Shown here: piece by piece, positions 7,043 to 13,962 of the stretch
How positions within the stretch are numbered: the first letter of the stretch is position 1
How the letters are laid out: each line of letters begins with the position of its first letter
Source: PNKC01 sp039917655
GTDB taxonomy: Bacteria; Chloroflexota; Dehalococcoidia; Tepidiformales; Tepidiformaceae
NCBI GenBank assembly: GCA_039917655.1
Contig: JBDSJC010000312.1
Coordinates: forward strand, 1-19,665
Reading direction: 5' to 3'
DNA length: 19,665 bases
Notes under the pieces: generated by a model
The model's database searches: none
What the model was told of the DNA's origin: nothing
Seen by the model: the letters and a program-made list of their open reading frames with translations, nothing else
Made by a program: the position numbers and the translations under genes

Positions 7043-7404
7043 CAGGTCCAGTGGCGGACGATGTCGTTTTGGCCGCCGCTACAGGCCAGCTTGTAGGTGA
7101 CCACCTGGGTGGCGGTGAGTGATGAGACGAGGACGACGAAGAAGAGGAGGGCCAACGCCGCGCCAAGTCCGTTCAGCCACTTTCCAAGGATGAAGCCGAG
7201 GAGGCAGCCGATGACGATGATGCCAAGGTGGATGCTGAAGTAGATCGTGTCACGCTCGCTCATCGCGTCCTGGCCGACGGGTACATCCGTACCGACCACC
7301 CTGTGAACGACGAAGACGTAGGCGGCGAAGAGCGCGAGCAAGAGCAAGGCAGAAAAGAGCCAGGCCACCCATGTGGGTTTTGACGGCCTGGCTCTCCGTT
7401 GCAT
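7039..7404 (-). CDS. Small membrane protein with three predicted spans
   Basis: This 121-residue hydrophobic protein is of unknown family. A basic N-terminus (MQRRARPSK) leads into span 1 (about 12-34, VAWLFSALLLLALFAAYVFVV). A polar loop with GTDVPVGQDAMSERD separates it from span 2 (about 55-75, IHLGIIVIGCLLGFILG) and span 3 (about 79-100, GLGAALALLFFVVLVSSL). A short tail with two Cys (KLACSGG and the terminal HWTC) may lie outside and form a disulfide. The ATG at 7404 is supported by a good promoter whose start would fall only a few bases upstream, and there is no Shine-Dalgarno. It overlaps the convergent HAD gene by 4 nt at the stops. Function is unknown. Confidence 0.68.
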   Translation of the reverse strand: MQRRARPSKPTWVAWLFSALLLLALFAAYVFVVHRVVGTDVPVGQDAMSERDTIYFSIHLGIIVIGCLLGFILGKWLNGLGAALALLFFVVLVSSLTATQVVTYKLACSGGQNDIVRHWTC

Positions 7405-7413
7405 CTGTGGCGG

Positions 7414-7442
7414 AATCTAACGGGACGGCGGGCGTGCCGCAA
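7414..7442 (-). promoter_or_regulatory. Putative promoter with nearly leaderless start for the small membrane protein
   Basis: Read on the minus strand, TTGCGG (7442-7437), 17 bases, then TAGATT (7419-7414). The -10 box ends 9 nt before the ATG at 7404, so a start 6-8 nt after it leaves a leader of only one to three bases. Confidence 0.5.
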
Positions 7443-7462
7443 GATTTAGTGCGAAGTGATGC

Positions 7463-8101
7463 TCATTTGACGGCGCCTTGGAGGAGGGTGATCACCTCAT
7501 CGACAGTGGCGTCCCGCCAGCCCGCCCAGGTGGGGCCGTTCTGCCAATCCAGGTAGCGCTCGCGGGCGGCGGCACGGGCGTCCTTGAGCTCGTCTTCGGA
7601 AGGCTCGTGGCCGAGTGTTCGAGCGATTCCCTCGGGTGACGTGTCGCCGAGCACTTCGCGCGTCTGGTGAATCTGTTCGTTGGCGAGCGCGGGGCGCTCG
7701 ATGAAGTGGCCGAGTTCACCTCCCTTTGCGTCGTAAAAGACGAAGACGGGGATGGATTCGAACTCGCCTCCCTTGAGGTACTCGGCGATCATATCCTTGT
7801 TCTGGTCGCGTTCGAAGAAGCGAAGCTCGACGCCGGCAGCCTCGGCGATCTTCTGGGCCACGCCCGCGCCGCGGTAGACGTCCGGGCACCAGTCTTCGCC
7901 GATAACAACCACGTGGTGGAGCCCGTCCGGCTTGCTCGCGAGTTCCTTGAGAGCAGTCTTCTGGGAGTCGGAGACGGTGAGGTCCTGGTAGTTGCGCTCG
8001 AAGATTTCGCGGTTCCGGATCCCGCTGTCCAGATACTCCTGAAAGGTCTTTCCCTTGGTGAAGCGGTCCAGGGTGATGACCGATTGGGCGGCTTGCGGCA
8101 T
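7463..8101 (-). CDS. Thioredoxin-fold protein with a single-cysteine WCPDV site
   Basis: This 212-residue thioredoxin-like protein has the active-site region VVVIGEDWCPDVYRG (about 65-78), one Cys at residue 72, and a cis-proline segment ESIPVFVFYD. This matches the thioredoxin group with WCGDA or WCPDC sites (Thioredoxin_9-like), but the second Cys of CxxC is replaced by Val. A classical dithiol reductase is therefore unlikely; a monothiol, peroxidase-like or scaffold role is possible. I chose the ATG at 8101 because GGAG lies 6 nt upstream; an in-frame ATG at 8113 has no such site, and the long extension to 8611 lies antisense-free within mazG and is rejected. The gap to the mazG stop is 65 nt, so it may be cotranscribed or use its own promoter within the gap. 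Confidence 0.83.
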   Translation of the reverse strand: MPQAAQSVITLDRFTKGKTFQEYLDSGIRNREIFERNYQDLTVSDSQKTALKELASKPDGLHHVVVIGEDWCPDVYRGAGVAQKIAEAAGVELRFFERDQNKDMIAEYLKGGEFESIPVFVFYDAKGGELGHFIERPALANEQIHQTREVLGDTSPEGIARTLGHEPSEDELKDARAAARERYLDWQNGPTWAGWRDATVDEVITLLQGAVK

Positions 8102-8166
8102 GAGGTTCTCCATTACTATGTTTCGGATAGTGCAAGGGTACAGGGGCCGCCAAGGCGATACAACCG

Positions 8167-9639
8167 TCAGGCGATCGGCTTGGCTCCAGCGATCCGCAGT
8201 TCCGCCTTGGCCTCGTCCCAGAGGGCGTCGCGTTCCTCCGAGGTCAAGGACTTGAGGTCCGTGCCCAGTTCGGTTGCGCGGCGTTCCATGATGCCGAAGC
8301 GGCTGCGGAACTTCTGGTTGGCGAGGCGCAGCGCCTGTTCGGCATCGATGCCGAGCCGTTGGCCGATGTTGCTGGCCACGAACAGGATGTCGCCAAATTC
8401 GTCTTCGCGCTCGACAGCGTTTTCGGCGCGGGCGAACTCGCCGATCTCCTCCTGGAGTTTGGCGAGCGGGCCTTCGATGTCCGGCCAATCGAATCCGATG
8501 CGGCGGGCCCGGCCTTGGATGGTCTGCGAAGCGGCGAGCGCGGGCAGTGTGCTCGGGATTCCTTCGAGCACGGATGATCGCGGCTTCTCGGCTTGCTTTA
8601 ACGCTTCCCAATTCTGGTACACCTCGTCGGAGGTACTGGCGGTGGCCTCTCCAAAGACGTGCGGGTGGCGGCGAATGAGCTTGCGAGTGATCTGTTCAGC
8701 AACGTCGGCGAAAGTGAACTCCTCGAGGCGCTCAGCGACCGCGGCGTGCATGAGGACCTGGAGCAGGACATCGCCAAGCTCCTCGGTCAGCCGCGCGGGG
8801 TCCCCCGAGTCGATCGCCTCCAGCGCTTCGTAGCTCTCTTCCAGCAGATGCGGGCGGAGTGATCCGTGGGTCTGCTCGCGGTCCCAGGGGCAGCCTTCGG
8901 GCGCGTGAAGGCGTTCGATGACGTAGGCCAGCCCATCGAAGCGACGGACGTCATCAAGCGCAGCAAGGGCCGGGACGTAGAGGCAGTCGAGAAAGCCGAA
9001 GGGTCGATGGTCCAGTTCCGAGAGAGGCGCCGTGCGCATCGCTTCCTCCGCCGTCCCGAGGGCACTGAGGACCGTAATCTCGTGGCCCGCGGGGTAGCTG
9101 TCGAGCAGTCGCAGTTTGAGCGCCGTGGTGGCGTCGCGGTCGAAGACCTGGCTGATGAGCGCCGGGCGTTGGGCATCGATACGGAGGTCCAGGGCGTCGC
9201 AGAGCTGGACGGCTCCGAGGTCGATGCGCAGGGCGACGGCGGCAAGGTCCGCGAAGCTCAGCGCGGGCAGGATGCGCACACTCACTCCGCGTCCTTCCGC
9301 GGCGACGAGGATAGCGGTCACGCTGCGTTCGGCTACCAGGGGGTGTCCGGGTACGGCGTAGACCGTTGGTTCCTCAAGCGCGCTGGTGAGGACGCGCTCC
9401 GCGATGGCGGCGTAGACGGCGTCGAATCCCAGCTCCTGCTGATAAAGGTCATCGCAATCCTGCCAGCCTGCCGATTGCTTGCTCAGCGCCGCCACGGTCG
9501 GGTGATGGCGGGTGCGGAGGATGACGCGGGGCGCGCTGTCGAGCGCCTGGCGCGTCTCCTGGGTGAGCAACGCCGGAGAGCCAGGCCCGAGACCGACGAC
9601 AAGCAAGGTCGAGGGACTAGCCGTGGGTTCAAGGCTCAT
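8167..9639 (-). CDS. mazG: Tetrapyrrole-methylase/MazG fusion nucleotide pyrophosphohydrolase
   Basis: This 490-residue fusion resembles Bacillus YabN. The N-terminal half (about 1-225) is a tetrapyrrole (SAM-dependent) methylase-like domain opening with VVGLGPGSPALLT and including YAVPGHPLVAERSV. The C-terminal half is MazG: RLHAPEGCPWDREQTHGSLRPHLLEE, then EELGDVLLQV, and a second lobe with LQEEIGEFARAE and EDEFGDILFV. These EExxE and ExxD sites bind Mg and cleave NTPs to NMP and PPi, clearing abnormal nucleotides. The methylase-like domain's role in such fusions is not settled. The ATG at 9639 was chosen because the extension to 9720 runs into glgA and is poor protein sequence. It follows glgA by 37 nt, with a TACACT -10 box 6 nt before the ATG suggesting a leaderless transcript. 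Confidence 0.93.
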   Translation of the reverse strand: MSLEPTASPSTLLVVGLGPGSPALLTQETRQALDSAPRVILRTRHHPTVAALSKQSAGWQDCDDLYQQELGFDAVYAAIAERVLTSALEEPTVYAVPGHPLVAERSVTAILVAAEGRGVSVRILPALSFADLAAVALRIDLGAVQLCDALDLRIDAQRPALISQVFDRDATTALKLRLLDSYPAGHEITVLSALGTAEEAMRTAPLSELDHRPFGFLDCLYVPALAALDDVRRFDGLAYVIERLHAPEGCPWDREQTHGSLRPHLLEESYEALEAIDSGDPARLTEELGDVLLQVLMHAAVAERLEEFTFADVAEQITRKLIRRHPHVFGEATASTSDEVYQNWEALKQAEKPRSSVLEGIPSTLPALAASQTIQGRARRIGFDWPDIEGPLAKLQEEIGEFARAENAVEREDEFGDILFVASNIGQRLGIDAEQALRLANQKFRSRFGIMERRATELGTDLKSLTSEERDALWDEAKAELRIAGAKPIA

Positions 9640-9645
9640 GGGCGG

Positions 9646-9651
9646 AGTGTA
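9646..9651 (-). promoter_or_regulatory. mazG: TACACT -10 box giving a leaderless mazG transcript (putative)
   Basis: On the minus strand TACACT ends 6 nt before the ATG at 9639, so transcription would begin at or next to the start codon. No Shine-Dalgarno and no clear -35 is present. The same hexamer sits in the same place before the glucan phosphorylase gene. Confidence 0.5.
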
Positions 9652-9676
9652 CCAGCGGCGCGGGGACGCATCCGGC

Positions 9677-11056
9677 TCACTCCAGCGGGACCACGCCTCG
9701 CGACCGGAGCGCTGCCACATAGATATCGACGTAGTGCTTCGCGGAGGCGTTCCAGGAAAAGTCGTGGCTCATGCCGGCGGTTTGCAATTTCCGCCAGGTC
9801 TCGGGGTCACGGAAGGCAAGGGCGGCACGTTCGAAGGCGCCCGCAAAACCCGGACTGCTGAACTCGTCGAAGAGGAAGCCGGTGGGCGATTCGGGGTGTT
9901 CGTCGAGGTCGAAAATCGAGTCCGTAAGGCCCCCGGTGCGGCGGCCGATTGGCACGCTACCGTAGCGCATGGCGATCAGCTGGCCCAGCCCGCAGGGCTC
10001 GTAGCGCGATGGCATCAAGAAGACGTCGGAGCCGGCGTAGATGCGTCGCGCCAGGCCGTCATCGAAGCGCGGAGCGAGGCGGACGCGGCCTGGATGGGCA
10101 TCCTCCAACCGTGCCAGTTCTTTCTTCAGCCACGGGTCGCCGTCCCCCAGGATGACCAGTTGAACATCCGCGGCGAGGAGGTCGGGCAAGGCCTGGATGA
10201 CCAGATCGACGCCCTTCTGTTCGGTCAGGCGGGTGACCATGGCGGCAAGCGGGCCAGCCGCTTCCGGGATCTTCAGTTCGGTCCGCAGGGCGGCACGGTT
10301 TAGCTGACGTTCTTCGATGCTGCTGAGGTCGTACTGGTGGGTGAGGTGGGGGTCGGTGCGCGGGTTGAAGAGATCCGTGTTGAGCCCGTTGAGGATGCCA
10401 GCGAGGTGGTCTGCACGAAGGCCAAGCAAGGGCTCAAGACCTTCGCCGAACTCCTGAGTCAGGATCTCGAGGGCGTAGTTCGGGCTGACCGTGGTGATCA
10501 TGTCGCTGTAGTAGATCGCCTGACTAAGGAAGTCGTTGAACTCATCCGGGCCGCGGTAACGGAGGTTGTGGATGGTGAAGACGGAGGCGATGCCGCGCAG
10601 GCCGGGGTTGGACCACGAGAGATTGCGCAATGCAAAGGCGCATGGGGCAGTGTGCCAGTCGTTCAGGTGAAGAATGTCCGGCTTCCATTCGTCCTGCTTA
10701 AGCATTTCGAGGATCACGCGGCAGAACGACTGGTAGCGCGCAAGGTCGTCCACCTCGCCGTAGACGTTCACGCGGTCAAACGCCTCGGGATCGCGCACGA
10801 GGTGGACGGGGACGTCGCCGATGCCGTTCACCGTCGCGATCTCGACCTCCCTGGGCTCGCCCGGGAAGGGGATCAAGAGCGACCGGCGTGCGCGGGCGGC
10901 TTCGAATGCCCGCCGGGCGCTGGGATGACAGGGCGTCACGACCTGGATGTCGTGGCCAATTTCGCGGAGCCGTTGCGGCAGGGCAGCCGCAACGTCCGCG
11001 AGGCCCCCAACTTTCGAAAAAGGGGCGGCTTCGGCGGAGGCGAAGAGGATTTTCAT
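9677..11056 (-). CDS. glgA: Glycogen (starch) synthase GlgA, GT5
   Basis: This 459-residue glycosyltransferase family 5 enzyme transfers glucose from a sugar nucleotide (usually ADP-glucose in bacteria) to the non-reducing end of an alpha-1,4-glucan. The N-terminal sugar-nucleotide loop is KILFASAEAAPFSKVGGLADV (Lys-x-Gly-Gly-Leu), followed by HLNDWHTA and TIHNLRYRG. The C-terminal GT-B domain starts near GILNGLNTDLFNP and holds the E-x7-E region SRYEPCGLGQLIAM. Length is normal. The ATG at 11056 overlaps the stop of the preceding GH57 gene by 4 nt; the extension to 11260 is an out-of-frame reading of that gene. It is the last gene of the glucan operon. Donor choice (ADP- or UDP-glucose) cannot be read from the sequence, and no glgC is in view. 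Confidence 0.93.
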   Translation of the reverse strand: MKILFASAEAAPFSKVGGLADVAAALPQRLREIGHDIQVVTPCHPSARRAFEAARARRSLLIPFPGEPREVEIATVNGIGDVPVHLVRDPEAFDRVNVYGEVDDLARYQSFCRVILEMLKQDEWKPDILHLNDWHTAPCAFALRNLSWSNPGLRGIASVFTIHNLRYRGPDEFNDFLSQAIYYSDMITTVSPNYALEILTQEFGEGLEPLLGLRADHLAGILNGLNTDLFNPRTDPHLTHQYDLSSIEERQLNRAALRTELKIPEAAGPLAAMVTRLTEQKGVDLVIQALPDLLAADVQLVILGDGDPWLKKELARLEDAHPGRVRLAPRFDDGLARRIYAGSDVFLMPSRYEPCGLGQLIAMRYGSVPIGRRTGGLTDSIFDLDEHPESPTGFLFDEFSSPGFAGAFERAALAFRDPETWRKLQTAGMSHDFSWNASAKHYVDIYVAALRSRGVVPLE

Positions 11057-12297
11057 GGTGAGCTGGCGAACAGTTCGCGTTCGAGTTGGGCCCGCGTTTC
11101 GTTCGCCGCCGCCAGGCGCCAGCACGCCTCTTGCTTGATGCGTGCGTTGCCGCTGCCTTCGTGGATCGCCTTGGAGGCGAACAGGATGACTTCGTTGAGG
11201 AGGAGGAAGCCGCGGTGAACCATGGGAACGTCCCACATCGGGCGGCGGCTGGCCCACCAAAATTGGCAGCTGTGGAGGGCAGGCTGGAGCTTCTGGTCGG
11301 CGATATGTGCGAACTTGCGGGACGGCTCGTTAGTGGCGTGCCTTTTGGCCACTTCGAGCAGACCGAGGCAGTGATCGACGTACTCCCACTGGAGCGTGTG
11401 CACTGCGTTACCGGGGGACCGCCAGAGGGGGTAGGGGTTGTGGTGCTCGATGTCCTCCTGGCTGGTGCTCCAGCTAGAGGCGAGCGGTTCGATGACCGGC
11501 CCCGCGGGGAAGAGGTCGAGCAGTGCACTCGGGCGGACGGCCTCGACGCGACTGCGGTGGCAGTCGCGGAGCTTTTGCGGTTGCGCGGCGATCATGTCGA
11601 AGGTGGCGGCGAGAAACTGGCGCTCCCAGCCACGAATGTGGTGGCCGTACGTTTCCGCGTCCATGGCGGTGAGCACGTAGGCCGGGGCGCCGTCGCCCAC
11701 CCGCGAGAGGTCATCGACGAAGTCGGCAGCGTTCGTCTCGCGGAAGGAGATGCGGTTGCTGCGCGAGTCGTCGCGGAAGAGGGCGGCGAGGGTGTGGCCA
11801 TCTGCCCCAGTGCGGTAGACGTGGTCGATCGGCCAGGGCGATGGGCTGGCCACGCCGCTGAGGATCAGCCACTCGTGACCGGCGGAGGCGACCAAGGGGG
11901 TGATCGCAGAACTGAAACAGAGTTCGGGCGGAAAGAATCCCCGCGGCTTCCAGCACTCTCCGAACGCGGAGGCGTTAGCGGCCGCGTTCTCCGCAATCGA
12001 GCGTTGGCGCTCGCCCTCCGGGATGAGCGGCAGGATCGGGTGGAACTTGCCGCTGCCCACGAACTCTACCTGGCCGCGTTCCGCCAGTTCCCGCAACCCG
12101 TCAACCACATCGCAGAGGCCGTGCTCGAGCAGTAGCTCGGTGAGGACGGCGTTCATGTTGACGGCGAGCTTTACTTCTGGGTGCTCCCTGAGGACGCCGA
12201 TCAGCGGGCGGTACGACTCATCCGTTACACGCCTCAAGATTTCGTGCGTCTGCGTTGGGGGCTGATAGAAGTGGAGAAGTTGAGCCCAGTAGGTCAT
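11053..12297 (-). CDS. Compact GH57-family glucan-active enzyme (exact activity unknown)
   Basis: This 414-residue protein is distinct from the upstream branching enzyme. Its N-terminus (YWAQLLHFYQPP, about 3-14) is the first GH57 motif. GFFPPELCFSS places the likely nucleophile at Glu125, and YVLTAMDAETYGHH the likely acid at Asp213. That spacing is close to Glu123 and Asp214 of the GH57 4-alpha-glucanotransferase of Thermococcus litoralis, whereas branching enzymes place these residues much further apart. It is far shorter than that enzyme, apparently lacking its beta-sandwich domain, and ends in a helical region. Glucanotransferase or amylase activity is therefore the best guess. The ATG at 12297 lies 19 nt after the previous stop with GAGGAA somewhat far (15 nt) upstream; the extension to 12360 would run into the previous gene. 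Its stop overlaps glgA. Confidence 0.82.
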   Translation of the reverse strand: MTYWAQLLHFYQPPTQTHEILRRVTDESYRPLIGVLREHPEVKLAVNMNAVLTELLLEHGLCDVVDGLRELAERGQVEFVGSGKFHPILPLIPEGERQRSIAENAAANASAFGECWKPRGFFPPELCFSSAITPLVASAGHEWLILSGVASPSPWPIDHVYRTGADGHTLAALFRDDSRSNRISFRETNAADFVDDLSRVGDGAPAYVLTAMDAETYGHHIRGWERQFLAATFDMIAAQPQKLRDCHRSRVEAVRPSALLDLFPAGPVIEPLASSWSTSQEDIEHHNPYPLWRSPGNAVHTLQWEYVDHCLGLLEVAKRHATNEPSRKFAHIADQKLQPALHSCQFWWASRRPMWDVPMVHRGFLLLNEVILFASKAIHEGSGNARIKQEACWRLAAANETRAQLERELFASSP

Positions 12298-12316
12298 CGC
12301 GTTTGTTGCAGATTCC

Positions 12317-13954
12317 TCATCCCTGAGCTTTCGCCACCGGGACAGGGCCATGATAGCCAAGCGGGTCGATCTGAGGGAACGGGTTGTCCAGCCACTCGAA
12401 GTCTTTCAGGAGCGGTCCGAGGCGCGGGTCGTTGGACTCTATTGCGTTGGCCAGGGCGTCGAAGCGCTCCGCGTGGCTGTTGAATCGTTCGATCGCGTAA
12501 TCACGAGCCTGCCCGGTGGTCATCAGGAACTGCCAGTCGGAGGATTGAAGGAGGAGCAGCTCACGGGCGAGTTGCTGAGTGGACGGGTTGGGTTCGGCCA
12601 GGAGGTTGGCGGCACGCGCCTGACGCTCGTAGATCGCCGGCCAGGTCCAGGCGGTGTCTGCGTTCAGCCACGTGCGATGATCGCCTCCGGCGCCCCACGA
12701 CCCTTCGGGGAGGACGATCGACTCCGTCGGTGGCTGTTCCTGGACGAGTTTGCCGGCTGAGATGAGGTTCACGTCGTCGTCCGCTGCGAGGTTGCGGATT
12801 ACGTTTTCGAGCCACTCCACGCCCTCCATCCACCAGTGGCCGAACAGTTCGGTGTCATAAGAGGCCACTACCGAACCCTGATCGTGGACGCCGCTTTCGA
12901 AGGTGCCGTTCTCATATGCGAAGAGTTCCGATTTCACGACCTCGCGGAAGTGCTGGGCCTGCTGCACGGCTCGGAGCGAAGCGACGTCCGGGTCGTATTC
13001 CGCCTTATCGCCAAGCTCGACGCGTTCTCCAGTCACGCGCCAGTAATGGAGTCCGGAGATGGCGTCCTTGCGGTGGAACTCCCGATACGCTGCGTCACCG
13101 GGATAGCCGTTGGCGGCGGACCAGACCTGTAGACCACTCCGCTCATTGCGCGCGAGCACCGAGACCTCGGAGCTTCCGACGTAGTACGGGCGGAAGGTGG
13201 TGCCGAGGTGCGGTTCGAGGCGCACGGGACGGGCCGCGTCTTGAGGAGCTAGTGCGGGATACGGCCCAACCATCCCTCCGAGCGCCTTGCCCCGGGCGGC
13301 GCCGCCCGTGACCAGGTGGGTCTCAACGAAAAAGACTTTGATCCCGGCCTCTTCGAGAAAACGCTCGAGGCCGGGCTTGTAGGCGCATTCGGGCAACCAG
13401 AAGGAACGAGGCTTGCGGCCGAAGTTCCGAACGTGCGAGGCGACCCCCGTCTCCACCTGAAAGCGGACGGCGGCTTCATCCTGGAGGAGTGGAAGGTAGC
13501 CGTGAGTGGCCGCGCAGGTGGCGATTTCGATGTGGCCGCTATCCTCAAGGGCGGCAAGCGCCGTCAGCGGGTCAGCGGCGATCTCGTCTTCGTAAAAGCT
13601 GCGGACCCCTTCGAAGCGATCGAGGTGGAAGCTGGCCGTTGTCCCGAGGAGACCGGGCGAATCACCGAAGCGAGAGACATCCGCCTTAGCCCGCTCGATT
13701 TTATCGGCGAGGTAGATGCGGAAGTGGTCGCGCATCAAGGGGTCGGCGATCTGCTCGGCGAGAATGGGTGTCATGTTAATGGTCACGCCGAGTTCGCCGG
13801 AGACCTCTTTCGAGAGCCGCGTGAAGGCCTTTATCAGCGGCAGGTAGCACTCCAGCATCGCCTCGTGCAGCCACTCTTCACCATGTGGCCAGAGGCCTGC
13901 CAGCCGGCAGTAAGGGAGGTGGGTGTGCAGGACGATGGTGGCGTTTCCCGGCAT
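12317..13954 (-). CDS. GH57 1,4-alpha-glucan branching enzyme (DUF1957-type)
   Basis: This 545-residue enzyme makes alpha-1,6 branches in glycogen, like Thermus TTHA1902 and Thermococcus TK1436. GH57 motifs appear in order: HTHLPY (10-15), ATHGYLPL (about 149-156), SFWLPECAYKPG with the nucleophile Glu189, and VASYDTELFGHWWMEG with the acid Asp367. The C-terminal helical domain ends with SSDWQFLMTTGQARDYAIERF, shared by the branching-enzyme group. Length and motif spacing match that group rather than amylase-type GH57. The ATG at 13954 follows the phosphorylase stop by only 8 nt, so the genes are cotranscribed. No GH13 branching enzyme (GlgB) is in the window, so this is probably the cell's branching activity here. 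Confidence is high for family and good for activity. Confidence 0.92.
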   Translation of the reverse strand: MPGNATIVLHTHLPYCRLAGLWPHGEEWLHEAMLECYLPLIKAFTRLSKEVSGELGVTINMTPILAEQIADPLMRDHFRIYLADKIERAKADVSRFGDSPGLLGTTASFHLDRFEGVRSFYEDEIAADPLTALAALEDSGHIEIATCAATHGYLPLLQDEAAVRFQVETGVASHVRNFGRKPRSFWLPECAYKPGLERFLEEAGIKVFFVETHLVTGGAARGKALGGMVGPYPALAPQDAARPVRLEPHLGTTFRPYYVGSSEVSVLARNERSGLQVWSAANGYPGDAAYREFHRKDAISGLHYWRVTGERVELGDKAEYDPDVASLRAVQQAQHFREVVKSELFAYENGTFESGVHDQGSVVASYDTELFGHWWMEGVEWLENVIRNLAADDDVNLISAGKLVQEQPPTESIVLPEGSWGAGGDHRTWLNADTAWTWPAIYERQARAANLLAEPNPSTQQLARELLLLQSSDWQFLMTTGQARDYAIERFNSHAERFDALANAIESNDPRLGPLLKDFEWLDNPFPQIDPLGYHGPVPVAKAQG

Positions 13955-13962
13955 TGCGCTCC

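Noticed and set aside
8102..8611. Upstream in-frame extension of the thioredoxin-like gene
   Set aside because: It lies out of frame within the mazG gene and consists of Arg/Pro-rich sequence; the ATG at 8101 has a ribosome-binding site.
7667..8833. Long plus-strand open frame (388 codons) across the thioredoxin-like and mazG genes
   Set aside because: It runs antisense to two genes with clear motifs and becomes Ser/Arg-rich in its second half.
8866..9861. Plus-strand open frame (331 codons) across mazG and glgA
   Set aside because: It spans two real minus-strand genes and the gap between them, and shows no protein family.
11086..12135. Long plus-strand open frame (349 codons) across the compact GH57 gene
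   Set aside because: It is antisense to a GH57 protein with catalytic motifs, has biased Arg/Val/Glu/Gly-rich sequence and no recognisable family.
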